This document shows positions 40,369 to 49,932 of a DNA stretch of 64,000 bases, one piece after another (the first letter of the stretch is position 1; each line of letters begins with the position of its first letter). The notes beneath the pieces were generated by a model. The model was not told the origin of the DNA. It saw only the letters and a list, made by a program, of their open reading frames with translations, and ran no database searches. This DNA is from Hyphomicrobium sp. (GTDB lineage Bacteria; Pseudomonadota; Alphaproteobacteria; Rhizobiales; Hyphomicrobiaceae): the NCBI RefSeq assembly GCF_019744875.1, contig NZ_JAIETU010000003.1, forward strand, positions 310,001 through 374,000. Reading direction: 5' to 3'. Made by a program: the position numbers and the translations under genes.

Positions 40369-41979
40369 TCATTCGCCGGCAGCGCCGTCCTTCAGGAGCT
40401 TATAATTGATCGAATCGATCAGCGCTTCGAAACTTGCGTCGATGATGTTCGGCGAGACGCCGACTGTGAGCCACCGCTTGCCGGTTGCATGATCCAGCGT
40501 TTCCACGAGAACGCGCGTGACCGCCTCCGTGCCCCCGGTGAGGATACGCACCTTGTAGTCGACGAGCTCGATGCTCTCGATGTGCTTCTGGTACCGGCCG
40601 AGGTCCTTGCGCAGCGCCCGATCGAGGGCGTTGATCGGACCGTTGCCCTCACCGACAGACCACAGAGGATCCTGATCGCCGTTGATGTAGACCTTCACGG
40701 TCGCTTCCGACACCGTCACGAGATCGCCGGACGCGTTGTGACGCCGCTCGACCATGACGCGGAAGCTGTCGACGGAGAAGTAATGCGGCACGCGCGCGAG
40801 ATGGCGCCGCGCCAAGAGCTCGAACGACGCCTCGGCCGACTCGTAGGCATACCCGGACGATTCCCGCGCCTTCACCTCGTCGAGCAGAGCCTGGACGCGC
40901 GGATCGTCCTTGTCGGCCGTAATCCCGAGCGTCTCCAGCGAGGCCATGACGTTCGAGCGGCCGGCCTGCTTCGAGACCAGCAGGCGGCGCTGGTTGCCGA
41001 CCGCTTCCGGTGGCACGTGCTCGTAGGTCTCGGGATCCTTGAGGATCGCGGACGCATGAATGCCCGCCTTGGTCGCGAACGCGCTTTCACCCACATAGGG
41101 CGCATGCCGGTTGGGCGCTTCGTTGAGCAGTTCGTCGAGCACCCGGCTCGCGTGCGTCAGCGTCCGCAGCCGCTCGGGCGTGATGCCGGTCTCAAAGCGC
41201 TCGGCAAAATCCTTCTTGAGCAGCAGCGTCGGAATGATCGACGTCATGTTGGCATTGCCGCAGCGCTCGCCGAGACCGTTCAGCGTGCCCTGGATCTGCC
41301 GGCAGCCCTGGCGCACGGCGGCCAGCGTGTTGGCCACAGCGTTGTCGGTGTCGTTGTGCGTATGGATACCGAGGTTCCCGCCCGGCACATGCGCGACGAC
41401 CTCGCCCACGATGCGCTCCACCTCGTGAGGAAGCGTTCCGCCGTTGGTATCGCACAGCACGACCCAGCGCGCGCCCGCGTCCAGCGCCGTCTTGGCCACG
41501 GCAAGCGCATAGTCACGATTGCCCTTGTAGCCGTCGAAGAAGTGCTCGCAATCGAGCATCGCCTCGCGCCCCGAGGCGACGACGGCGCGAATGCTCTCCG
41601 CGATTCCGGCCAGGTTTTCCTCGTTCGAAATGCCGAGCGCCACGCGCACGTGGTAGTCCCACGACTTAGCGACGAGACAGATACTGTCCGCCGCCGAGCC
41701 GAGAAGCGCATTGAGGCCAGGATCGTTCGCCGCCGACCGCCCCGCCCGCTTGATCATGCCGAACGCGGTGAAACGCGCCGTCTTGAAAGCCGGCTTCGAC
41801 TTGAAGAACTCGGTATCGGTGTCGTTCGCGCCGGGGTATCCGCCCTCGACATAGTCGAGCCCGAGGTCGTCGAGCAGCGCGGAGATGCGCCGCTTGTCCT
41901 CGAGCGAAAAATCGACGCCCGTCGTCTGCGCGCCGTCGCGCAGCGTGGTGTCGAACAGGTAGAGGCGTTCCTTGCTCAT
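40369..41979 (-). CDS. cimA: (R)-citramalate synthase CimA
   Basis: Condenses acetyl-CoA and pyruvate to citramalate, a threonine-independent entry to isoleucine synthesis. The protein has 536 residues. DTTLRDG (10-16) starts the DRE-TIM barrel and HTHNDTDNAVANTL binds metal. The C-terminal LeuA-type allosteric domain (about 400-536) probably mediates isoleucine feedback. The length and the GVDFSLEDKRRI segment fit CimA better than 2-isopropylmalate synthase. It is 30 bases downstream of the GNAT gene. Confidence 0.92.
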   Translation of the reverse strand: MSKERLYLFDTTLRDGAQTTGVDFSLEDKRRISALLDDLGLDYVEGGYPGANDTDTEFFKSKPAFKTARFTAFGMIKRAGRSAANDPGLNALLGSAADSICLVAKSWDYHVRVALGISNEENLAGIAESIRAVVASGREAMLDCEHFFDGYKGNRDYALAVAKTALDAGARWVVLCDTNGGTLPHEVERIVGEVVAHVPGGNLGIHTHNDTDNAVANTLAAVRQGCRQIQGTLNGLGERCGNANMTSIIPTLLLKKDFAERFETGITPERLRTLTHASRVLDELLNEAPNRHAPYVGESAFATKAGIHASAILKDPETYEHVPPEAVGNQRRLLVSKQAGRSNVMASLETLGITADKDDPRVQALLDEVKARESSGYAYESAEASFELLARRHLARVPHYFSVDSFRVMVERRHNASGDLVTVSEATVKVYINGDQDPLWSVGEGNGPINALDRALRKDLGRYQKHIESIELVDYKVRILTGGTEAVTRVLVETLDHATGKRWLTVGVSPNIIDASFEALIDSINYKLLKDGAAGE

Positions 41980-42009
41980 CGTCCCGGCTTCGGTTCGTTG
42001 TTCGTGCGC

Positions 42010-42497
42010 TCAGCCGTCATTGGCGGCGCCGAGCTGCTTTGTCATTGTCGTGTTCGCGAGCCAGAGGTCATCCCTCGGCAGCATGGTCCGTTGCTTGGCC
42101 TGATAGCCGCGCGCCTCGAAAAACGGCACGGCCGTGTCACTGGCCTCGACCGTAATTTCGCTCGCGCCGCGCCCGCGGGCCAGCCGCTCAATCGCATCCG
42201 AAAGCGCCGCGCCGACCCCTTGGCCCGCGTGGTAGGGATGGACGTACAGCATATCGAAAATGTTGTTGGACTTGAGAGAGGCGAACCCGGCGTACTCGCC
42301 ATCCACCTGCACGACCAGCGTCACCATCGACCCGAGCCGCTCGGCGAACGCTTCCGCATCCACCGCCGTGCTGGCCCAGGCCGCGCGCTGGTCCTCGTCG
42401 TAGTCCTCGGCCGTCAGCTCTTCGATGCTCTGCGCGAACAGCTCGCGCAGAGCCATCGTATCGGCCGGCAGGAACGGGCGAAGCGGATAGGACGCGG

Positions 42498-42501
<4 letters not shown>
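42010..42501 (-). CDS. GNAT-family N-acetyltransferase
   Basis: A 163-residue acetyltransferase. The acetyl-CoA loop is [19 protein letters not shown] (motif A, around residues 93-112), and [15 protein letters not shown] is motif B. The N-terminal half carries [10 protein letters not shown]. The GTG start overlaps the cysS stop (GTGA), so the gene is translationally coupled to cysS. The substrate is unknown. Confidence 0.92.
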
Positions 42502-43919
<1,418 letters not shown>

Positions 43920-44352
43920 GCGTCCTCTCCTCATCGTTCGCCGCGGGGCTCCTCGTGGAACCCAAGCACTATGAACCCGTTCCCGGGCCGGACGTGGCGT
44001 TTCTCTGTCTTGTGATGAGGCAAAGAACGAGGCCGCGCGCCAGCCGGACGTGACTAGCTCGAAATGGTAATGATGCCGCAAATGGAGCGGCGGATCTGGC
44101 GCAGGCGGGTTCTCATGGCCGGAGTTATGCGGGCACGCCCCGTTTGCGTCAAGCGGCGGACGCACCGGACGCGGAACCTGTGGCCCCCGGCCTGCGCTTC
44201 AACACCGCCAGCGCTTTAATGTGATGCGATTTAACGAGGATAACGGCGGGCCAGGGCGAGACGCCGCATTTCTCCCGCATTGACCCCCTATCCGGGGGCT
44301 CTCATAGTAAATCGAAGTGACGTGGAATTTCGGGGGCGCGTCCCCCACCGTG
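43920..44352. other. divergent intergenic region upstream of cysS
   Basis: About 430 bases between cysS and the DUF2865 gene, which are transcribed away from each other. No gene is supported. A+T-richer spots at 44050-44090 and 44210-44240 could hold the two promoters. I see no T-box-like or other riboswitch structure. Confidence 0.4.
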
Positions 44353-45534
44353 ATGGAGCCGATGGCAGATTTCCGCATCAGCGGCTTCAAGCGCCGGCTT
44401 GGCGGCGCGACAGCAGGCAGGACCGCAGCGGCCGTGATCGCCGCGCTCGTGCTGGGCGGAGCCGTGGCCGTGCCCGCGCTCGGCCAGAGCTGGTGGCCGT
44501 TCGGCGGCAACGAGCCGTCCAACAAGCCCCGCCAGGCCCCCGTGCCGAGCGAGCCGATGTACCAGGACCCGGCCACCGTGCCGCCGCGTGGCGCCCCTGG
44601 CGCCGGTCCCGCAGGCGGCAGCCCGATCTGTCTCGAGCTCGAGCAGCGGCTCGTCCAGGAAGGCCAGCGCGGCAGCGACAACCGCAATCTCTTACCGATG
44701 GTGCAGACCGAACTGCGCCAGGTCGAGCAGACCTATCGCGAAAGCCAGAAGCAGCTCGATCGCGCCGACTGCTACGAATACTTCCTGTTCTCCAAAACGC
44801 TGAGGCGCACGCGCCGCTGCGTCGATCTCGCCAATCAGGCGGATACGGCGCGCCAGCGCATCGAGGATCTCGAAGTCCAGGTCCGCCAGCTCGAAGGCTC
44901 GCCGGGCCGCTCCTACCAGGATGAAATCGTCCGCGAGCTAGCGCGCAACAACTGCGGCGCGAGCTACCAGCAGCAGGCGCGCCGCCAGAGCGGCGGCGGC
45001 GTCTCGAACTTCTGGGAAGACGGCGAAAGCAGCGATTATCGCGGCGGCGGCGGCTCAGGCTTCGGCTCGCTCCCCTACGCCACCTACCGCACCGTCTGCG
45101 TGCGCCTGTGCGACGGCTACTACTTCCCGGTCAGCTTCTCGACGCTGCCGAACCATTTCCAGCGCGACGAGGAAGTCTGCCAGTCGAAGTGCGCAGCCCC
45201 CGCCCAGCTCTTCTATCACCAGAACCCCGGCGCGGGCATGGAGCAGGCCGTCGACGCCCGCACCAACCAGCCCTACACGAGCCTCAAGACGGCGTTCCGC
45301 TACCGCAAGGAATACATCAACGGCTGCTCGTGCAAGATGACCGAGTACCAGCCCGCCCCCGGCGAGGTGAGCCACACTCCAGCCGGCAATGCCCAGGGCT
45401 GGAGCGCTGAGGTGCCGACGGGCGCGACGCCAGCGCCACCCGATCAGCAGGGATTGCCGCCGGCAGCAGCCCCGCCGCCCGCCGCGCCGCCTCCGAGCGG
45501 CGGCGAGACGCTGCCCTGGGAAACGACCCAGTAA
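44353..45534 (+). CDS. DUF2865-domain exported protein
   Basis: A 393-residue protein. The N-terminal basic stretch and hydrophobic helix (about 20-40) look like a signal sequence. A coiled-coil region (about 100-190) has several cysteines. The DUF2865 core is YRTVCVRLCDGYYFPVSFST followed by DEEVCQSKC, and a Pro/Ala-rich tail ends the protein. DUF2865 proteins are typical of Hyphomicrobiales; their function is unknown. The start could also be the ATG three codons later. Confidence 0.85.
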   Translation: MEPMADFRISGFKRRLGGATAGRTAAAVIAALVLGGAVAVPALGQSWWPFGGNEPSNKPRQAPVPSEPMYQDPATVPPRGAPGAGPAGGSPICLELEQRLVQEGQRGSDNRNLLPMVQTELRQVEQTYRESQKQLDRADCYEYFLFSKTLRRTRRCVDLANQADTARQRIEDLEVQVRQLEGSPGRSYQDEIVRELARNNCGASYQQQARRQSGGGVSNFWEDGESSDYRGGGGSGFGSLPYATYRTVCVRLCDGYYFPVSFSTLPNHFQRDEEVCQSKCAAPAQLFYHQNPGAGMEQAVDARTNQPYTSLKTAFRYRKEYINGCSCKMTEYQPAPGEVSHTPAGNAQGWSAEVPTGATPAPPDQQGLPPAAAPPPAAPPPSGGETLPWETTQ

Positions 45535-45604
45535 GCGAACTCAACCCGCAAACGAAACTCGGCGAGTTAGTTCGGTGAGCCGTCGCGCGCCGTGAGCCCG
45601 CGCG

Positions 45605-46096
45605 TCAAACCGGCGCCGGATGAAAGCTCTTCACCGCGCGGTATCCGAAGTAGACCGCGAGCACCAGCAGCAGCCCTTGCGCGATCTGGAACGGCGGCTC
45701 CGTCTGCGTCGGCGCAAGCTCGGCGATGCCGGGCACCTTCTGGAACGACTGCACGATCAGCACGAAGCAGTTGAGGTAGAGCGCGGCGACCGCCGTCGAC
45801 GCGTAGATCCAGCGCCACGCCCCTGCGAGACGAAACACATAGAGTCCCGCGAGCGAGGCTGCGAGCAGCAGCAGAGACAGCGCTCCGAACGCCTTAGCCG
45901 GCGTGAACCCCGGCACGGGAAACATGAAGCCCGTCACGCTCGTCAGCACCGTTGTGACGAGGAACAGATGAGTGAGCCACCCCGGGCTTTCCGAACGCAG
46001 CATGCGCGGCACCACGAGCAATCCCGACACGATCGCGACCAGACTGATCGCCACGTGCAGCAGCGTGAATTCGTAGAGCGGTATTCCCAGCGTCAT
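45605..46096 (-). CDS. conserved integral membrane protein of unknown function
   Basis: A 163-residue protein with about five helices (7-26, 38-58, 65-85, 92-112, 138-156). The loop QSFQKVPGIAELAPTQTEPPF and the helix LAGAWRWIYASTAVAALYLN look strongly constrained and recall a membrane family common in proteobacteria. The ATG at 46096 places the first helix correctly. Convergent with the DUF2865 gene. No function assigned. Confidence 0.85.
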   Translation of the reverse strand: MTLGIPLYEFTLLHVAISLVAIVSGLLVVPRMLRSESPGWLTHLFLVTTVLTSVTGFMFPVPGFTPAKAFGALSLLLLAASLAGLYVFRLAGAWRWIYASTAVAALYLNCFVLIVQSFQKVPGIAELAPTQTEPPFQIAQGLLLVLAVYFGYRAVKSFHPAPV

Positions 46097-46220
46097 GGCG
46101 CACCCCCGATCCGAATTTCGGGAATAGTATCGGCTGTCCATTACCGCGCCAAGACATCCGTAATCTGAAAAATTGCTTAGATTATTCTCTGCATCTCACC
46201 CGGCTCCTCACGTGGCCACG

Positions 46221-46493
46221 TCACCCGGCTCCGAAACGCACCGCGTTGCGCGCCTTGGCTTTTGCCGCTTCGACATCACGGTCCCGAGGCGGCGCGAGCG
46301 TGACGAGCGAGCCCATCAAGTCCTGAGCTGCTGCCGCGACCTGATCCACGGCGCGATTGAACACTTCCTCATTCGCCTTCGAGGGATGCGTGAAGCCGGA
46401 GAGCTTGCGCACGAACTGCAGCGCGGAGGCGCGAATTTCATCCTCGGTCGCAGGCGGCGAGAAATTGTAGAGCGTCTTGATGTTTCGGCACAT
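46221..46493 (-). CDS. DUF2277-family small protein
   Basis: A 90-residue protein starting MCRNIKTLYNFSPPATEDEI, followed by QFVRKLSGFTHPSKANEEVF and LAPPRDRDVEAAKAKARNA. These blocks define DUF2277. AAAGGAGG nine bases before the ATG is an excellent ribosome-binding site. The family is soluble and mostly helical with no known function. Confidence 0.93.
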   Translation of the reverse strand: MCRNIKTLYNFSPPATEDEIRASALQFVRKLSGFTHPSKANEEVFNRAVDQVAAAAQDLMGSLVTLAPPRDRDVEAAKAKARNAVRFGAG

Positions 46494-46662
46494 CGAAAGG
46501 CCTCCTTTCGCGCACGTGACTTGCAGCGCCTGATCCCAACTTGGGCGCTCGCAAGTGCAGTGTCCAGCCAAGGACGAACGGCCACGGCCTCGCCCGACAT
46601 CGAGCTCCCACCCGTAACATCCGCATCGCCAGCCGGCGCCCGCCGTGGCATCCTCGGCGACG

Positions 46663-47208
46663 ATGACAGACCCGCACGCCGCAACGACGACGCCACCTGC
46701 CGATCTCGTGCCCGGCAGATCCTGCGACGGCTGCACCATGTGCTGCAAGCTCATGGAGATCGACGTACTGGAAAAGCCGCGCGCCGTCTGGTGTCCCCAC
46801 TGCGACCAGAAACGCGGCTGCACGATCTACGAAGTGCGCCCCGAGCCGTGCCGCATCTTCTTCTGCGGGTACCGAAAGGTGCCGAACCTCGACGAGCGCT
46901 GGAAACCCTCCAAGGCGAAGTTTCTGGTCAACTACGAGAGCCGCAACAACCGCATCGTCATTCACGTCGATCCGGCGCGCGCGAGCGCCTGGCGCCAGGA
47001 GCCTTATCTTTCGACGATCCGCCAATGGGCGAAGAACGCGGTGCGCGAGAACGGCCTCGTCCTCGTCTGGACCGGCGACCACGCCATCGCCATCCTGCCC
47101 GACCGCGAGAAAGACCTCGGCCGCGTGCGCGACGACCAGATCCTTGTCCCGACCCTCACGCAAACCCCGCAAGGCCCCGCCTACGACATTACAGTTCGAG
47201 ACACCTAG
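46663..47208 (+). CDS. YkgJ-family cysteine-cluster protein
   Basis: A 181-residue protein with the cysteine pattern of the YkgJ/UPF0153 family (predicted zinc- or iron-chelating): CDGCTMCCKL, WCPHCDQKRGC, PCRIFFC. The C-terminal half, with WRQEPYLSTIRQWAKNAVREN, is a second domain. A GTG at 46645 is an alternative start. It diverges from the DUF2277 gene and converges with the glutathione peroxidase gene. The role is unknown. Confidence 0.9.
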   Translation: MTDPHAATTTPPADLVPGRSCDGCTMCCKLMEIDVLEKPRAVWCPHCDQKRGCTIYEVRPEPCRIFFCGYRKVPNLDERWKPSKAKFLVNYESRNNRIVIHVDPARASAWRQEPYLSTIRQWAKNAVRENGLVLVWTGDHAIAILPDREKDLGRVRDDQILVPTLTQTPQGPAYDITVRDT

Positions 47209-47218
47209 CCGCGGCTAG
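47205..47218. repeat. palindrome carrying the stop codons of two convergent genes
   Basis: CTAGCCGCGGCTAG is a perfect 14-bp palindrome. It contains the TAG stop of the YkgJ gene on the plus strand and the TAG stop of the glutathione peroxidase gene on the minus strand. Confidence 0.85.
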
Positions 47219-47802
47219 TTCGCGGCCGCCACCTTGGGCTTGGCAATCTCGGCCTCGACGGCTTTGACGAGACGATCCGCATCCGGCGCCGTCGCCGAGA
47301 AGAAGTTCGTCACCAGCTTTCCATCGCGCCCGACGAGATACTTGTGAAAGTTCCACTTCGGCGCGTTGATCCAGCCGAGTTCCTCGCGCGCCCACTTGTA
47401 GAACGGATGCGCGCCATCGCCCGTCACGACGTTCTTGTCCGTCAGCGGAAACGTCACGCCGAACATGCCCTCGCAGAATTCCTTGATCTCGCCCGCCGCC
47501 TTCGGCTCCTGCCCGCCGAAGTCGTTCGACGGCACGCCGATCACCGTAAAGCCCTGCGCTTCATACTTGGCATTGAGTGCCTGCAGCGCCTCGTACTGCT
47601 TGGTGAACCCGCAGAACGACGCCGTGTTCACGACGAGCAGTACCCGCCCCTTGTAGTCCGACAGCGGCATCGGCTTGCCGTCGATGGACGTGAACGTGAA
47701 ATCCCAGGCGGTCTTTGCCTTGTCGTCGGCAAGCGCGGCGGGGCCCGCCCCCACGACAGCCGCAAGACCGGTCAGCGCAGCGAGCGCGGCTTTGAACGTC
47801 AT
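47215..47802 (-). CDS. periplasmic glutathione peroxidase-family protein
   Basis: A 195-residue thiol peroxidase. The ATG at 47802 (GAGAGG upstream) starts a signal peptide (AALAALTGLAAVVGAGPAALA), so the enzyme is exported. The active site is NTASFCGFTKQYEAL (Cys64, in place of selenocysteine). GVPSNDFGGQEP and the Trp/Asn motif KWNFHKYLV complete the catalytic set. Export is less usual for this family, which more often is cytoplasmic; it would detoxify hydroperoxides in the envelope using thioredoxin-type partners. Confidence 0.92.
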   Translation of the reverse strand: MTFKAALAALTGLAAVVGAGPAALADDKAKTAWDFTFTSIDGKPMPLSDYKGRVLLVVNTASFCGFTKQYEALQALNAKYEAQGFTVIGVPSNDFGGQEPKAAGEIKEFCEGMFGVTFPLTDKNVVTGDGAHPFYKWAREELGWINAPKWNFHKYLVGRDGKLVTNFFSATAPDADRLVKAVEAEIAKPKVAAAN

Positions 47803-47944
47803 CGAACCTCTCACTTCAATGGGTTGCAGCGTACACATAGAGACGGCAAGCCGGTTGCACCAGCTATCCAAAACGTAACTTTTCAGATCGCGCGAAGCAT
47901 GGCACGCTCACACCATCGTTCAACAACTGGAAGGAGGTGATCCG

Positions 47945-48022
47945 ATGTCGAGTGGGATCTTGAGGACGGCGATGTCGCGGTCGCTGGGTTTCAGGCCGGA
48001 TCTGCCTCTGGTAGTGGCTTAA
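47945..48022 (+). CDS. 25-residue peptide with a perfect extended Shine-Dalgarno sequence
   Basis: ATG at 47945 to TAA at 48022 encodes a 25-residue peptide beginning MSSGILRTAM and ending DLPLVVA. The 13 bases AAGGAGGTGATCC (47931-47943) are fully complementary to the 3' end of alphaproteobacterial 16S rRNA, with a 7-base spacer. A small hairpin (48040-48058) and a strong terminator follow, so a transcript of about 200 bases can stand alone. It diverges from the peroxidase gene. I do not recognise the peptide; it may be a small protein gene or a dual-function RNA. Confidence 0.6.
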   Translation: MSSGILRTAMSRSLGFRPDLPLVVA

Positions 48023-48080
48023 GCCAAGCGACAAGCGGCCGGGCGCAACAATCGCCCGATTACGCCGCCGAAATCTCACG

Positions 48081-48113
48081 GGGGCTGTCCTACGGGCAGC
48101 CCCTTTGCTTTTT
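48081..48113 (+). terminator. intrinsic terminator after the 25-codon gene
   Basis: GGGGCTGTCC-TAC-GGGCAGCCCC forms a 10-bp stem with one G-U pair (48081-48103), followed by TTTGCTTTTT. Confidence 0.9.
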
Positions 48114-48152
48114 GGCGTCTGCGATCACGACGGTGAAGAGCCCGGAATGGCC

Positions 48153-48578
48153 TTACTCGGGATCGTCGGTCCCAACCACCTCGACGACATACTCCGCCGT
48201 CTTGGCCGGAGCCTGATCGCCCGCCTTCACATACTTGAACACGAGCGTGGCCTCGCCCGCCGCAACGCCGGTCACGCCGAACTTCTGCTTTTTCGGCGCG
48301 CCCAGCGCGGGGCGCTTGCCCGGCTCCGCCGCAGCAGCCCCATAGCCCTGATCAGCAACCGTCACGAGTTCGCCGTTCGCGCTGGCGCCCGCGTCGTAGA
48401 CCCACGAGTAGCCGGTCGAAGGATTGCCATCGAGCTCGATGGCCGTCGACGCACCGACTGAGACCTGAAGCGTCTCGTCGTTGGCCGCAAAGCTCGCCGC
48501 TGTCATCGCAACGGCGGCCGCGAAACCGATGCCGATCGCGGCAAGCGCGCGGACTGAAGCAAGCAGGCTTTTCATCAT
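48153..48578 (-). CDS. chagasin-family (I42) cysteine-protease inhibitor-like protein
   Basis: A 141-residue exported protein. The signal peptide runs to about residue 31. The mature domain has the chagasin loops NPSTGYSW (the inhibitor loop is usually NPTTGY) and LGAPKKQKFGVTGVAAGEAT. Two in-frame ATGs (48578, 48575) follow a GGGGGA ribosome-binding site. A second, shorter protein with the same type of ending is encoded just upstream. The target protease is not evident in the window. Confidence 0.88.
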   Translation of the reverse strand: MMKSLLASVRALAAIGIGFAAAVAMTAASFAANDETLQVSVGASTAIELDGNPSTGYSWVYDAGASANGELVTVADQGYGAAAAEPGKRPALGAPKKQKFGVTGVAAGEATLVFKYVKAGDQAPAKTAEYVVEVVGTDDPE

Positions 48579-48712
48579 CCCATCCCCCGATTGGCCCAAA
48601 CAACGGCCCCAAAAGTACCTTTAGACACTTCCACAGCAAACGGAGCATCGCACGCAGCCCCGCGCCAGGTCCAGACAGGCGCCGCACCCAGCGCTTCGCC
48701 GACGACGAACCC

Positions 48713-48746
48713 GTCCCTTACTGCAGCACGTCCCTTACTGCAGCAC
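48713..48746. repeat. 17-bp tandem duplication at a gene end
   Basis: GTCCCTTACTGCAGCAC occurs twice without spacer (48713-48729 and 48730-48746). The upstream copy (minus-strand view) carries the stop codon of the 48735-49073 gene; the second repeats its last codons just beyond the stop. Confidence 0.9.
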
Positions 48747-49073
48747 GTCGATGTGCGCCTGGAACGTCTTCGCGCCGTTGCGGAACACGAGCGTCACCTG
48801 CCCCGCCTTCAGGCCCTTGATCTGGAACCGCTGCTTGGACGCGGACGCGCCGAGGTTCTTCACCGACACGAGGCGCGCCTGCCGGCTCGCCGCCCCATCG
48901 AGCACCCACGGCTGGCCGTCGAGGTGCAATGTTGTCGTCTCGCCGACATGAAGCACCTCACCCTCGCCTGCCGCACCAGGCGAAACGGCTGCGACCGCGA
49001 CGAGCGCCGCGACGGCAACCGCTGCGAACACCCGCCCGCAGACGCTTCGTAAAACTCTCAATCCGTGGATCAT
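48735..49073 (-). CDS. small exported protein, chagasin-like fold lacking the inhibitor loop
   Basis: A 112-residue protein with a signal peptide (VFAAVAVAALVAVAAVSPGAAG). The mature part parallels the chagasin-type neighbour: VLHVGETTTLHLDGQPWVLD, then ASKQRFQIKGLKAGQVTLVF. It lacks the NPTTGY loop, so it is probably a divergent relative without protease inhibition. Same strand as the chagasin gene. The start at 49073 is chosen because it begins the signal peptide. Confidence 0.78.
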   Translation of the reverse strand: MIHGLRVLRSVCGRVFAAVAVAALVAVAAVSPGAAGEGEVLHVGETTTLHLDGQPWVLDGAASRQARLVSVKNLGASASKQRFQIKGLKAGQVTLVFRNGAKTFQAHIDVLQ

Positions 49074-49349
49074 GACTTGTCCGGCTCTCGATCGGCCCGC
49101 GTCCCCGCAGTCCCAGTCATCTGCTCGCATGCCGCCGCCCGGACGTCCATCCATCGGGCGGGAACGGACGGAATCCGGCGATAGTAGAGACTTCCGCCCA
49201 GTCTCCCCTCACACAGGCCCCGGCTGACGCATCGCCCCGCGTCGCGGCCCCAAAGAAGAACGGCGTTAATTGCCCCTCCATCCAACCACTTGCCGGGGTG
49301 GGACCGCCATGCCATGCCAATGGGGTTATCCCTGTAAGGAGTATTGATC

Positions 49350-49742
49350 ATGGCCATGCTCGCATCGCGCCAAACGGCCCCGAGACTTTCACTTGTCCCG
49401 GCACTTGCACTCATGGTGTTGGCCCTTTTCACCGTCCCGGCCGCTCAGGCCGCCCCGTTGTCCACATCCCGCGCCCCGGATGCGCAAAGCGCCGTCATCA
49501 AGGTCGATCACGACTATGACGACTACGACGACTTCTACTCACGCCGCTACTATCGCCGTCACTATTATCGCGACCGCTACTACGGCTACGACTCCGGCCG
49601 CCGCTACCGCTACGACGACGGCTACCGCTACTACGGCCGCCGCCGTGTGACGGTCGATGCGCCCTTCGCCTCCGTGCGCGTCAGGCCGCGCGGCGTCTAT
49701 GTTCGCGCCCCGTTCGTGAGGCTTTGGGTGCCGCGCTACTGA
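49350..49742 (+). CDS. exported Tyr/Arg/Asp-rich protein
   Basis: A 130-residue protein: ATG at 49350 with AAGGAG upstream, a signal peptide to about residue 34 (PALALMVLALFTVPAAQA), a tyrosine-, arginine- and aspartate-rich low-complexity centre (HDYDDYDDFYSRRYYRRHYY) and a short structured end VRVRPRGVYVRAPFVRLWVP. Secreted proteins of this style are frequent in Hyphomicrobiales; the function is unknown. Confidence 0.8.
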   Translation: MAMLASRQTAPRLSLVPALALMVLALFTVPAAQAAPLSTSRAPDAQSAVIKVDHDYDDYDDFYSRRYYRRHYYRDRYYGYDSGRRYRYDDGYRYYGRRRVTVDAPFASVRVRPRGVYVRAPFVRLWVPRY

Positions 49743-49772
49743 GCGCAATCAACGCATGATTGAGCAGCGCCA

Positions 49773-49800
49773 CGGCTTCGCCCCATCACGGGCGGAGCCG
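49773..49800 (+). terminator. hairpin downstream of the Tyr/Arg-rich gene
   Basis: CGGCTTCGCCC and GGGCGGAGCCG form an 11-bp stem with one G-U pair and a CATCAC loop, 30 bases after the stop codon. The following T content is weak (TTGTTGAAT). Confidence 0.6.
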
Positions 49801-49832
49801 TTGTTGAATGGCCGGCGGAGCCGTTGTTGAAT
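49791..49832. repeat. 19-bp direct repeat, period 23
   Basis: GGCGGAGCCGTTGTTGAAT occurs at 49791-49809 and again at 49814-49832 with a 4-base spacer. It duplicates the 3' arm of the hairpin; the second copy is followed by ATTTTATT and may restore a T-rich end. Confidence 0.88.
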
Positions 49833-49932
49833 TTTATTGGCTGTGTTCACTCTTTAACGACGAATTTCCTCCATCTGACCTCAATTCCGTCCATAGTGGA
49901 CACAGTTCGCGTGGGTTCTAGGGGAGGTATGC

